Notes under the pieces: generated by a model | The model's input: only the letters and a program-made list of their open reading frames with translations | Database searches by the model: none | What the model was told of the DNA's origin: nothing | In this document: in pieces, positions 44,051-51,656 of the stretch | Numbering within the stretch: the stretch's first letter is position 1 | How the letters are laid out: the number at the start of each line of letters is the position of its first letter | Translations under genes and position numbers: made by a program | Origin: an uncultured Bacteroidia bacterium | GTDB taxonomy: Bacteria > Bacteroidota > Bacteroidia > Bacteroidales > Prolixibacteraceae | Assembly: GCA_903923905.1 (NCBI GenBank) | Contig: CAIXZH010000091.1 | Location: 1 to 57,954, forward strand | Length of the DNA: 57,954 nt | Direction: 5' to 3'

Positions 44051-45163
44051 TTATCCCAGGCTTGCCTCTTTAAATTTTTTCAGGATTGGACTTATCTTAA
44101 TCATTGGTGGCATAGTGTCCCCCAATAAAAATCCCCAAGGTTTTAATGGTTCAAGGTGATCAAAAATGAGTTTAATTATTGCCAAAACCGGGATAGATAA
44201 AAACATCCCGGAAATACCCCACAATGCATTCCCCACAAAAACTACCACTATTGAGAAAAGTGCATTGATTTTTACTTTCGAGGCAACTATATATGGGATA
44301 ATGTAGTAATTGTCTATTAGTTGTATAACATAGTGGCCAATAATAACATACAGAAGATACCAGGCTGAAGATTTGGTTGCCAGTACAACCAGCATTGGCA
44401 GAGCAACTGCGATGATCCCTCCTATATATGGAATAACGTTAAGCAACGCGCCAATAATTCCAAGCAGTATTGCATATTCAATGCCAAGTGTCAAAAGAAC
44501 AGCAGTATTAAGTATCGCAACAATAGTCGCTTCTATGACGAGTCCCACCAGATAGTGTTGTATCACTTTCTTTGTTTGGGAAACAATTTCTTTGACCTGA
44601 TTTTGATTATCTTCACAAAAAAGCCGGTGAATAAACTCCATAATCAGGGGTTGGTAAAATAAGAGTAGAAAAACATATACCGGAATTAAGAACAAGACCA
44701 TAATTACACTTCCAACCGATAGAAGAGCCTGTCCGATAGCTTCATTACTCATATCCAAAAAATCTTCCTTTGTATTTGTAATCCAATCGTGTATTTTTTG
44801 CGGATTGGTATCGAAATAGCCGGATAGGCTGGTAATTGAAGTGTTTAGCGTATCAGTAAACTTATCAACCAGTGTTGGCCAGGATTCACCGAACTGACTA
44901 GCCTGTGAGAATATAAGAAAGAAAAAGGCAACAAGGACCAGTGAAGTAAGAAATAAGACAATGCCAATAGCGATTAACCTGTTTATCTTTAACCGGATCA
45001 AAAAATTAACAACCGGATGGAGCACAATTGCGATAATTGTTGAAAATACCAAAGGGACTATAATGCTTTTAGCCACATACAATATCGCAACAAAGGCAAT
45101 CAGACCAATCAGAAATATGGAGGCCTTAGCAAAAAATGGTATCTGCAATTCCCTGTTAGTCAT
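44051..45163 (-). CDS. AI-2E family transporter (PerM/UPF0118)
   Basis: 370 residues with seven or eight membrane helices. The family pattern is visible at AVLLTLGIEYAILLGIIGALLNVIPYIGGIIA and in the C-terminal GNALWGISGMFLSIPVLAIIK (shown here in parts). Proteins of this family have been linked to AI-2 export, Na+/H+ exchange and general permease roles, so the substrate is open. It begins 11 bp after a small hypothetical gene and belongs to a run down from the cupin gene. Confidence 0.88.
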   Translation of the reverse strand: MTNRELQIPFFAKASIFLIGLIAFVAILYVAKSIIVPLVFSTIIAIVLHPVVNFLIRLKINRLIAIGIVLFLTSLVLVAFFFLIFSQASQFGESWPTLVDKFTDTLNTSITSLSGYFDTNPQKIHDWITNTKEDFLDMSNEAIGQALLSVGSVIMVLFLIPVYVFLLLFYQPLIMEFIHRLFCEDNQNQVKEIVSQTKKVIQHYLVGLVIEATIVAILNTAVLLTLGIEYAILLGIIGALLNVIPYIGGIIAVALPMLVVLATKSSAWYLLYVIIGHYVIQLIDNYYIIPYIVASKVKINALFSIVVVFVGNALWGISGMFLSIPVLAIIKLIFDHLEPLKPWGFLLGDTMPPMIKISPILKKFKEASLG

Positions 45164-45174
45164 GATCTTTAAAA

Positions 45175-45558
45175 TTATTCCTTGTTTTTATTGAGGAAAT
45201 GGTGATAAATATATTGACCTATTGATCTGATTGAATCCGGATGTTGAGCAACAGTATTTGTGACACCTACCTGCATCATAAAGCCAAGCAGCTTTCTAAA
45301 TATATTGCCAGATGCCCCCACGACTACTTTTTTGGAAAGATATCCGGTAGCCAAACCAACGGCAGTACTTAAAATATGATCAATTAAAAAAGGGGATGAA
45401 GCCACATCTGATAGTGTACTTCTAAGCAGGTTGACAGGCTTCAGGTTTTCGTAAGTCGCATAGAATTGTTCTTTTAAAAGCTGCTCCTGAAAAGCTTTCT
45501 CAACTTCCAATAGTTGAATTTCATTTTTTAATAGGAGAGAGGAGGAACTGGTTTCCAT
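45175..45558 (-). CDS. Hypothetical protein of a stress-membrane cluster
   Basis: 127 residues. The N-terminal half is a charged helix (EIQLLEVEKAFQEQLLKEQF); the middle has a Gly/Ala-rich, weakly hydrophobic segment (HILSTAVGLATGYLSKKVVV) that may associate with the membrane. No family is recognised. It is 6 bp after the holin-like gene and 11 bp before the AI-2E permease gene, so it is probably cotranscribed with them. Confidence 0.65.
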   Translation of the reverse strand: METSSSSLLLKNEIQLLEVEKAFQEQLLKEQFYATYENLKPVNLLRSTLSDVASSPFLIDHILSTAVGLATGYLSKKVVVGASGNIFRKLLGFMMQVGVTNTVAQHPDSIRSIGQYIYHHFLNKNKE

Positions 45559-45564
45559 TTTGAC

Positions 45565-45906
45565 TTATTTAAGTAACAGATTAACAATGCAATTACTCAC
45601 AGTAATTTTAAGTTGTTTATTCAAAAAGAGGCGTATGAAAATTCCCGTGAACCCATAAAAAGCGGCCACCAAAAAAAATCCGAAATAAGTATTTCCAAGG
45701 ATTTCACCCAACCATAACGCGATTCCCAAACTAAGGAAAAGTAAAAATGACGAAATAAAACCCATGACAATTAAACGTGGGATGAATGATGCAACAACAT
45801 CCGAAGTTTTATCAATGGCCTTAAGTTTATAAAGTCTGCAGCTGGTTTTGCCATATTCAACTGCATTTTCAAGCAGCGATTCCAGCATCCTTGTATTGTT
45901 TTCCAT
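45565..45906 (-). CDS. Phage-holin-like / YqjE-type small membrane protein
   Basis: 113 residues. An amphipathic N-terminal helix (ENAVEYGKTSCRLYKLKAID), then two membrane helices (LIVMGFISSFLLFLSLGIALW and YFGFFLVAAFYGFTGIFIRL in part) with a conserved spacer. This matches the phage holin superfamily III-like, DUF1469/YqjE pattern, which is often encoded beside YtxH- and stress-type membrane proteins. It is not a phage gene here. It lies 33 bp after the cupin gene. Confidence 0.75.
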   Translation of the reverse strand: MENNTRMLESLLENAVEYGKTSCRLYKLKAIDKTSDVVASFIPRLIVMGFISSFLLFLSLGIALWLGEILGNTYFGFFLVAAFYGFTGIFIRLFLNKQLKITVSNCIVNLLLK

Positions 45907-45939
45907 AACTTCGTTAATTATATTTATTAAAACGAGTAT

Positions 45940-46353
45940 TTAATTCTCTGAAAGTTGTATGGCACTGCTTGTAATGGTCAGAAGTAGAACTGTTTCTTCA
46001 TCTGTTGTTAATCGATATTTTATTTTTTCCTGAAGCGTCAACAATTGACCTTTATCAAGATTAACAGATTCTTTACGGGTATGAAACCTCATTCTTCCTT
46101 CAATTATCTGAAAATTAATTGACTCATTTGACTGAAACGATTTAATTTCAGTTCCACCATGCAGTGCCGTAAGTACAATTTGTTTTGTAGGTGTTTTCAC
46201 CAGAATGATGGTATCAAGATCGCCGTTTGCCCAGGCATTTTTATGTTTTATCTTGTCAATCAAAGTTGGAAAGTCAAAGATGAGCAAAGATTGAGTGGGT
46301 GTAGGATTATTCCTGGAAACCAAAAGTTTCGTATTTGAGATTTCATTCCACAT
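45940..46353 (-). CDS. Cupin-fold protein
   Basis: 137 residues. LTALHGGTEIKSFQSNESINFQIIEGRMRFHT (given here by key parts HGGTEI, IIEGRMRFHT and LDKGQLLTLQ) fits a single small cupin domain. The usual metal-binding His pair is reduced: only HGGTEI keeps a histidine in the first motif, so catalysis is doubtful and sensing or binding is more likely. No signal peptide. It is the first gene of the run toward the AI-2E permease, with a far-spaced inverted repeat upstream. Confidence 0.7.
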   Translation of the reverse strand: MWNEISNTKLLVSRNNPTPTQSLLIFDFPTLIDKIKHKNAWANGDLDTIILVKTPTKQIVLTALHGGTEIKSFQSNESINFQIIEGRMRFHTRKESVNLDKGQLLTLQEKIKYRLTTDEETVLLLTITSSAIQLSEN

Positions 46354-46380
46354 AATGCGATTGTTAATTATTTTGGTAAG

Positions 46381-46514
46381 TTGGGTCCGCTCCGAAGAGT
46401 GCTGTCATAAAAATGAATCGAATTAGCTATCTAATTTTCTTCTGACCTTGGCAAGCGCTTAAATGAAACCTGACCAGGATAGTTTTAAAAACTAAACCTT
46501 CGGAGCAGACACAA
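46381..46514. repeat. Widely spaced 17-bp inverted repeat
   Basis: TTGGGTCCGCTCCGAAG (46381-46397) is matched by CTTCGGAGCAGACACAA (46498-46514), complementary at 15 of 17 positions, with about 100 bp between. No coding frame is convincing inside. It could be a small mobile-element remnant or long-range mRNA hairpin between the YtxH and cupin genes. Confidence 0.5.
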
Positions 46515-46538
46515 TGCTTAAATTTCCTTTTGAATTGT

Positions 46539-46817
46539 TCAGCCCCTGGCTGCTTTTATCTCTTTTTCAGTTTCTTCGAATTTATCCTTCCCTTTCTGTG
46601 CAAACGCGGATACTTCTTCCTTGACCTGTTCCAATTTTTCAGAGATACTTTCAGCATATTCATTGAATTTTTCTTTCAATCCTTCCGCATAATGTTCCCC
46701 TTTTTTGCAAATTCTTCTTCGGGTACGTGTTCCTTTAGCCGGAGCAAATAATATTCCTACCAAAGCGCCAGTTGCAACACCGGCCAAAACTCCCAATAAT
46801 ACTTTTCCTGAGTTCAT
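46539..46817 (-). CDS. YtxH domain protein
   Basis: 92 residues. An N-terminal glycine-rich membrane helix (VLLGVLAGVATGALVGILFA) followed by PAKGTRTRRRI and a charged amphipathic helix (GLKEKFNEYAESISEKLEQ). This is the standard YtxH/gas-vesicle GvpP-like layout. YtxH proteins are induced by general stress in many bacteria; molecular role unknown. It follows promoter P10, 40 bp after the -7 box. Confidence 0.9.
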   Translation of the reverse strand: MNSGKVLLGVLAGVATGALVGILFAPAKGTRTRRRICKKGEHYAEGLKEKFNEYAESISEKLEQVKEEVSAFAQKGKDKFEETEKEIKAARG

Positions 46818-46856
46818 AATTTCTGTTTTTAATAATTACTAAAAAAATATAGTATA

Positions 46857-46922
46857 CAAAGATGTGGTTCCTGCAAATGGGTATTGTTACACAATTATGT
46901 TTAAAAATTACATCATTGTCAC
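46857..46922 (-). promoter_or_regulatory. 66-bp regulon promoter P10, for YtxH gene
   Basis: Minus strand: GTGACAAT, 1 nt, ATGTAAT, 14 nt, GTGTAAC (46886-46892), 21 nt, -7 box CATCTTTG (46857-46864). The distal part is slightly degenerate; spacings are intact. It ends 1 bp before the csbD stop codon. Confidence 0.86.
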
Positions 46923-46923
46923 A

Positions 46924-47109
46924 TTAAAGAGCCGCTAAAATTTTTTGCAATTCCCGTCTGGTCTGGCTAAGATTGATCTGAAATTTTCCATAAGCCTCCT
47001 CCCTAACCCCTTCTTTAAAGAGCTTGTCATTTCCTGTTAAACCTGCGAACTTCTGTTTGAGTTTTCCTCTCTGTTTGTGAAGGTTTCCGTTTGCTTCTGT
47101 TGTGTCCAT
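46924..47109 (-). CDS. CsbD family stress protein
   Basis: 61 residues. GNLHKQRGKLKQKFAGLTGN and EEAYGKFQINLSQTRREL show the CsbD pattern of a small helical protein (K-Q-x-G-K-x-K..LT.ND). CsbD is a sigma-B-dependent general-stress protein in Bacillus; its mechanism is unknown. It has its own promoter P11, 36 bp upstream. Confidence 0.85.
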   Translation of the reverse strand: MDTTEANGNLHKQRGKLKQKFAGLTGNDKLFKEGVREEAYGKFQINLSQTRRELQKILAAL

Positions 47110-47144
47110 ATTTTCAAATGCATTGGCAAAGAATGATACTTATT

Positions 47145-47210
47145 CAAAGGTGCGCAGTTCAGTGGGGATATGTATTACATAATTGCATAAATAAATTACA
47201 TCATTCACAC
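47145..47210 (-). promoter_or_regulatory. 66-bp regulon promoter P11, for csbD-like gene
   Basis: Minus strand: GTGTGAATGATGTAAT, 14 nt, ATGTAAT (47174-47180), 21 nt, -7 box CACCTTTG (47145-47152). Both heptamers end in T instead of C. Confidence 0.87.
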
Positions 47211-47288
47211 ATTTCTGTTGAAGATGTAGTTCTATTATGAGGTTTTTTATCGGGAAGTTGGTTAATCTAAAAGCATCTAATTGATGGT

Positions 47289-48881
47289 TTACTTCTTTGC
47301 TGAGCTGCCGGAATTTTTAAGTACATCCAATAGTTCCCTGAGATTAACAGTAGCATATGAAGATGCATGATCTGACATGGCATAAGGGATTATCAGATCC
47401 TCATCATGGATCATTGAGCCACAGGAATAGATTACATTTGGGACGTAACCCTCTCTCTCCTCTTCATTTGGCACCATTAAAGGATCACTCAGCCTCCCGA
47501 TTTCAACCTCCGGATTGTCAAGTTCATACAAGGAAGCACTTAACGTATATTCTCTCATAGAACCAACTGCATGTGTAATCACCAGCCAACCATCAGTTGT
47601 CTCAATTGGAGAGCCGGAATTGCCTATTTGAACGAGTTCCCATGGGAATTTAGGTTTCTGAATAATTTTTGCTTTACGCCAGATATTGATATTCTCTGAA
47701 TAAGCGATATAATTGTTCACTCCATCTATTCTGCATAACATGGCATACTTTCCGTTAATCTTCTTTGGAAACAACGCCATCCCCTTATTTTGGGCAATCT
47801 CCCCGTTAATAGGCAATATCCTGAAATCATAAAAATTCTTGGTACTGATTAATTTGGGAAGAATCGCTATACCATCAAACGCAGTATAGGTAGCATAATA
47901 AGTTACCTCCCCGTTATCATCCGTAAATTTGACAAACCTGGCATCTTCAATACCTCTTTGCTCTGTTGCCGAGATAGGGAAAATAACCCTTTCGGAGATG
48001 GCTGAATCGATCGAAAAATGAATCTCATAATGGGATGAAGCCAGCCACATCATGTGATTTATTATTTTGATATGATCTTCAGTGATGGCTGTATCCTTTA
48101 TTGCTTTTCCAAGGTTCCTCATCAATTCACCATAGGTAAAGGTGTCCCCTAATTTGTCTAAAATAAAATCAGAATTAATAGCCTTGTCCTGCTCCTGCAT
48201 TTCATCCTTTTTTTCTGAGATTGCAGTAGAAATAGCATTTTCGGGTTCCTGAATTTCATCAATTTCGACGATAGGTGGAATAATAGCACTACCATGATCT
48301 TGTATCTCATTCAGCTTTTCCCGAAAGCTATTTTTATTGTAGGTATTTCTTACAATTTTATCGGCCTCTGCTAACATTTTACCCACGGGTTCCAGCGAAA
48401 GGTTATTATGCTTGTCCAGAATTCCTGAACGGAAAACAACGGAGGAGATATGCCCTTCGCCCGTAGCCCGGAAACTAAAAATCACCCTTTTCTCATCTGA
48501 CCTTAATTCAGACTGATCGGGATGTTCAATGATAGATGGGTTAAAGAAGGCTGCTGATTCAATGGAATATTCCATTGTAAAATATGAACCGACCAATGCT
48601 TTCTGTTCCGGACTAAGATCCTCCTGGTTCACTTCAATCCTATCAAAGATGGGAGCCAGGCGGTCAAAATGTTTCTCAAAGATCCGTGAAATATTTCGGT
48701 GACGACGCGAATAGCCGCGCAACAACTGACTCATGGCAATATTGACCTCTTTTTCAGGCATTGCCAGTACATTTCTTATAATATCAGCCGATCGGTCATC
48801 ATCTAAATAGAGAAATCGCGCGATAACCCGGGTAGAATCAGGCGAGAAAATATATTTTTTTCTGGTTACGGTTACCTGCAT
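47289..48881 (-). CDS. Glycoside hydrolase family 130 (mannoside phosphorylase-like)
   Basis: 530 residues, no signal peptide. An N-terminal helical region with RVIARFLYLDDDRSADIIRN, then a five-bladed propeller with GH130 segments: EQRGIEDARFVKFTDDNGEV, ATYTAFDG, MALFPKKINGKYAMLCRIDG and GSPIETTDGWLVITHAVG. GH130 enzymes phosphorolyse beta-mannosides. A charged insert of about 50 residues (around 200-250, EPENAISTAISEKKDEMQEQ) is not part of the core. It may connect to the GT4 genes at 39-44 kb. A small membrane ORF lies 28 bp upstream. Confidence 0.87.
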   Translation of the reverse strand: MQVTVTRKKYIFSPDSTRVIARFLYLDDDRSADIIRNVLAMPEKEVNIAMSQLLRGYSRRHRNISRIFEKHFDRLAPIFDRIEVNQEDLSPEQKALVGSYFTMEYSIESAAFFNPSIIEHPDQSELRSDEKRVIFSFRATGEGHISSVVFRSGILDKHNNLSLEPVGKMLAEADKIVRNTYNKNSFREKLNEIQDHGSAIIPPIVEIDEIQEPENAISTAISEKKDEMQEQDKAINSDFILDKLGDTFTYGELMRNLGKAIKDTAITEDHIKIINHMMWLASSHYEIHFSIDSAISERVIFPISATEQRGIEDARFVKFTDDNGEVTYYATYTAFDGIAILPKLISTKNFYDFRILPINGEIAQNKGMALFPKKINGKYAMLCRIDGVNNYIAYSENINIWRKAKIIQKPKFPWELVQIGNSGSPIETTDGWLVITHAVGSMREYTLSASLYELDNPEVEIGRLSDPLMVPNEEEREGYVPNVIYSCGSMIHDEDLIIPYAMSDHASSYATVNLRELLDVLKNSGSSAKK

Positions 48882-48909
48882 TGTTTTAAAGGTTTAAAAT
48901 AAGAATAAT

Positions 48910-49071
48910 TCATAGCGGAATAGCAATTTTCGAAGACAATCGGCTATTCAGATGAACCTTGAGACTCAGTAAATCCGCCACATTATGACAACAGGCTCTG
49001 ATTAAAATAAGGGCAATTGCAAGCGTAGCTGACAGGTATAGTAAAACTGGCATTTCCAGGAATATATACAT
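48910..49071 (-). CDS. Possible 53-residue membrane peptide
   Basis: ATG 49071 opens MYIFLEMPVLLYLSATLAIA followed by LILIRACCHNVADLLS and ends in IAIPL. One hydrophobic helix is followed by a basic amphipathic stretch. It fills an otherwise empty 243-bp gap between the 64-residue membrane protein and the GH130 gene, on the same strand. No family is recognised; chance occurrence cannot be excluded. Confidence 0.4.
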   Translation of the reverse strand: MYIFLEMPVLLYLSATLAIALILIRACCHNVADLLSLKVHLNSRLSSKIAIPL

Positions 49072-49124
49072 ACGGAAAAACCACCTGAAAAAATAGATAT
49101 TAAACTTTTAAAGGCTAAAGAACC

Positions 49125-49319
49125 TTACGATTCGTCTTTAGTTGTACGAACCAGGCTTATACCTGCCACGAAAAATAAAAGACCGAGTATCCCATAGATG
49201 ATGAGAGCTTTAATATTGCCCGAATTACCTGATGCATTAATAAATAAGACTGAAGCATAGATAAGACCACCAATTCCCAGAAGGGTTAGTAATGCACCAA
49301 ATATTCTTTTGAGATTCAT
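49125..49319 (-). CDS. Small two-helix membrane protein
   Basis: 64 residues: two hydrophobic helices (IFGALLTLLGIGGLIYASVL and ALIIYGILGLLFFVAGISLV) and a short charged tail (RTTKDES). No named family can be given with confidence. It starts 9 bp after the Thivi_2564-like gene and so is probably under promoter P12. Confidence 0.75.
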   Translation of the reverse strand: MNLKRIFGALLTLLGIGGLIYASVLFINASGNSGNIKALIIYGILGLLFFVAGISLVRTTKDES

Positions 49320-49328
49320 AACTTCAAC

Positions 49329-49514
49329 TTAAACATACAAGGTGGACAAATAGGCAAAAATTCCAAATGCCTTGAGAAGCCAAATGACAAGCGCAATTAC
49401 AACAACCAGATTAAAGATACTCTTGATTTTGCGATCCATGGGAAGAAAGGTATTGATAAGCCATAGAAGGACACCGACAACAATAATCGCGATTAAAATA
49501 CTAAGTAGTGACAT
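49329..49514 (-). CDS. Thivi_2564-like small membrane protein
   Basis: 61 residues. MSLLSILIAIIVVGVLLWLI, then NTFLPMDRKIKSIFN and a second helix VVVIALVIWLLKAFGIF. The central N.(F/Y)LPMD.KIK.IFN segment between two helices is typical of the Thivi_2564 family of small membrane proteins of unknown role. It is the first gene after P12, 25 bp from the -7 box. Confidence 0.82.
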   Translation of the reverse strand: MSLLSILIAIIVVGVLLWLINTFLPMDRKIKSIFNLVVVIALVIWLLKAFGIFAYLSTLYV

Positions 49515-49538
49515 GGTAGATGATTTATAAGTTTAATT

Positions 49539-49604
49539 CAAAAATAGTCCCATTAGGTCCCCTGATTGTTACATAACTTTATCAAAATGTTACATCATTC
49601 ACAC
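49539..49604 (-). promoter_or_regulatory. 66-bp regulon promoter P12, for Thivi_2564-like gene
   Basis: Minus strand: GTGTGAATGATGTAAC, 14 nt, ATGTAAC (49568-49574), 21 nt, -7 box TATTTTTG (49539-49546), the copy closest to canonical TAnnTTTG. Perfect in both repeats. Confidence 0.9.
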
Positions 49605-49675
49605 TTTTCAATCTCTTGTGGGTTTTAATTTTTTATGAATATGCCCAGATAAAAGGGGTTAATAAACAGTGAGGT

Positions 49676-50965
49676 TTATCCGCGGGCTAACGTGTAAAAC
49701 ATTGCTACCGCAGAAGCAAGCATAACCACGAAGGTTATCCAAACCACCGTATTTGACAACCATCCACTGCGGTAATCACCCATAACTTTGCGATTGCGCG
49801 CAATTCTTGCAATCAAAAATATTAAAGGTACTGCGGCAACTCCATTAAAAACAGCGGTAAAAACAAGCGCCTTAATCGGATCAATTCCGATAAAATTAAT
49901 CATTAATCCTATAAGCGTTGCAATGGTAATGACTCCATAGAAACCATGAGCTTTTTTTAATTTGAGGTTAAGTCCCTCCTTCATGTTAAAGGCTTCTGAA
50001 TAGGCATATGCTGCGGAACCGGATAATACTGGGATGCCTAATAAACCCAGACCAATGATGCCAAAAGCAAAAATCATTTTGGCCAGTAATCCTGAATGGG
50101 GAAAAGTATGAACAAGAGGCTCCAGAACCTTGGCGGCATCTGCAGCTGTTGCTACGTCTGTTATACCATTTTGATGTAAAACTGTGGCAGCCACCACAAT
50201 TATTGACCAGGTTGCGATTTCTGAGAAAACCATTCCCATGAAATTATCGAGACGCAGATTTCTGATAAATAAAGCACTAATTTTAGGTTTTCCATACCTG
50301 TGAATCAGATGCTGCTCTTTCTCCTCCTCTACTTCTTCCGAAGCCTGCCAGAAAAACATATAAGGTGAAATAGTTGTTCCCAATACCCCGGTAATTATGA
50401 AAAAAAACTCAAAATTTAATTCAACATGAGGCCAAAATGTAGCGACAAATATCGTTTTCCAGGGCTGACTGATTATAAAGACAGTTAGCGGATAGGCCAG
50501 TAAGGTCATGGCCAACCATTTTAAAATACGTGAGTATACCTTGTAGGAAGTGAAAATTTCCAAGATTAAAATCAGAATTGTAAAACCCAAAGTTAAAATG
50601 ACAAAACTGACTGGAATCAGAAGCTGGGCAGCTGCTGCGAGCGCGCCGATATCCGCACCAATATTAATTGTATTGGCAATAATCACCAGTAAAACTGCAG
50701 CATAAAGGACCTTTTTACTATAATTAGCCTTGATTACAGACGCCAAACCGTGACCCGTTACGGCCCCAATCCTCGCGCAGGCTTCCTGAATAGCCGTCAT
50801 GAGCGGCAGCATCACTATTACCGTCCAAAGTTGGCCATACCCGAATTTAGCCCCGGTTTGAGTGTAGGTGGCAATTCCTGACGGGTCATCATCAGCTGCC
50901 CCCGTAATTACACCCGGCCCAAATATTTTAAAAAATTTCTTTATTTTTAAAACCGTTTTTTTCAT
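49676..50965 (-). CDS. NRAMP-related divalent metal transporter
   Basis: 429 residues from MKKTVLKIKKFFKIFGPGVI. The frame is open 29 codons further but overlaps the upstream gene. About eleven helices. Helix 1 carries AADDDPSGIATYTQ, where canonical NRAMP transporters have DPGN. Helix 6 reads TISPYMFFWQASEE, where they have the metal-binding MPH motif. It thus belongs to the NRAMP superfamily but to a divergent branch such as the NRMT-like transporters, and its ion (Mg2+, Mn2+ or other) cannot be read from the sequence. It begins 11 bp after a small membrane protein gene. Confidence 0.87.
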   Translation of the reverse strand: MKKTVLKIKKFFKIFGPGVITGAADDDPSGIATYTQTGAKFGYGQLWTVIVMLPLMTAIQEACARIGAVTGHGLASVIKANYSKKVLYAAVLLVIIANTINIGADIGALAAAAQLLIPVSFVILTLGFTILILILEIFTSYKVYSRILKWLAMTLLAYPLTVFIISQPWKTIFVATFWPHVELNFEFFFIITGVLGTTISPYMFFWQASEEVEEEKEQHLIHRYGKPKISALFIRNLRLDNFMGMVFSEIATWSIIVVAATVLHQNGITDVATAADAAKVLEPLVHTFPHSGLLAKMIFAFGIIGLGLLGIPVLSGSAAYAYSEAFNMKEGLNLKLKKAHGFYGVITIATLIGLMINFIGIDPIKALVFTAVFNGVAAVPLIFLIARIARNRKVMGDYRSGWLSNTVVWITFVVMLASAVAMFYTLARG

Positions 50966-50976
50966 AAAGAAAAAAT

Positions 50977-51195
50977 CTAGCTTCTTTCTTTGTCGCTGAA
51001 AACAATCACAATCCCCCCAACAAGTAAAACGAGACCTGCAACAGGTGACCATTGGACAGGATGACTCTTTTCTGCGTTTATTTTAATCGGGCCCAAATCA
51101 ACCATCCTTTGGGTAGTAACATAGGTAAATCCGGTGTATAATATCATAATTATTCCTATTATACCAATGACAAAGCCTAATGAGCGTTTTTGCAT
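50977..51195 (-). CDS. Small two-helix membrane protein
   Basis: 72 residues: helix one SLGFVIGIIGIIMILYTGFT, a polar loop (LGPIKINAEKSHPVQW) and helix two AGLVLLVGGIVIVFSDKE. No named family is assigned, though the layout is like DUF3185-type small membrane proteins. It is encoded 11 bp before the NRAMP-related gene and just after a MITE-like element that separates it from the upstream operon. Confidence 0.72.
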   Translation of the reverse strand: MQKRSLGFVIGIIGIIMILYTGFTYVTTQRMVDLGPIKINAEKSHPVQWSPVAGLVLLVGGIVIVFSDKERS

Positions 51196-51253
51196 GTTTA
51201 TAGTTTTGAAGGTAATTATTACAGCTGAGGATGCTTATTGATTTTAACGGAAA

Positions 51254-51421
51254 TATGAGGATGTCTCAAAAGTCAAAAAAATTAACCGCAAAGGTCGCAA
51301 AATCTGGTAGCTGACGGATCACAAAGTTCGCAAAGAGTAAAATATCAATACTTTAACTTTGCGAACTTTGCGCATTCTTCGCGTTCTTTGCATTAAAAAA
51401 GACTTTTTAGACAGTCTCATA
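51254..51421. mobile_element. MITE-like palindromic element, 168 bp
   Basis: The ends are inverted repeats: TATGAGGATGTCTCAAAAGT (to 51274) and the complement of 51401-51421, matching at 18 of 21 positions. Inside, ACAAAGTTCGCAAAG is matched by CTTTGCGAACTTTGC, so the whole element folds into a long hairpin with GCAAAG motifs. It contains no gene. Elements of this kind are dispersed in Bacteroidota genomes. It lies in the gap between operons. Confidence 0.75.
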
Positions 51422-51431
51422 CAGAATGGTT

Positions 51432-51587
51432 TTAAAATTCTCTTCTTCCCTGGATAACTCTCATCAAAACTGCAATAATAGCAATGACAAGCAGAATATG
51501 AATGATACCTCCGGTTCCATATCCAACAAACCCAATGAGCCAGCCAATGATTAAAAGTACAGCAATAAGGTACAGTAGATTTCCCAT
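51432..51587 (-). CDS. lmo0937-like (DUF5670) small membrane protein
   Basis: 51 residues: MGNLLYLIAVLLIIGWLIGF, then VGYGTGGIIHILLVIAIIAV and LMRVIQGRREF. The two short helices around a GYxxGG..H turn and the basic end match the lmo0937/DUF5670 family. Role unknown; often found in stress gene groups. It lies 69 bp after the 122-residue protein and probably shares promoter P13. Confidence 0.85.
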   Translation of the reverse strand: MGNLLYLIAVLLIIGWLIGFVGYGTGGIIHILLVIAIIAVLMRVIQGRREF

Positions 51588-51656
51588 GACAATGAATATT
51601 TATGTTAATATTATGATTTAATACTTCAATTTATTGGTTTATTCGACCTTATTGCA

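Noticed and set aside
45565-45906. Holin-like gene as sign of a prophage
   Set aside because: No other phage genes are nearby; this family is common beside bacterial stress-membrane proteins.
46381-46538. Short frame MTALFGADPTYQNN upstream of the cupin gene
   Set aside because: Only 14 codons and part of the inverted repeat.
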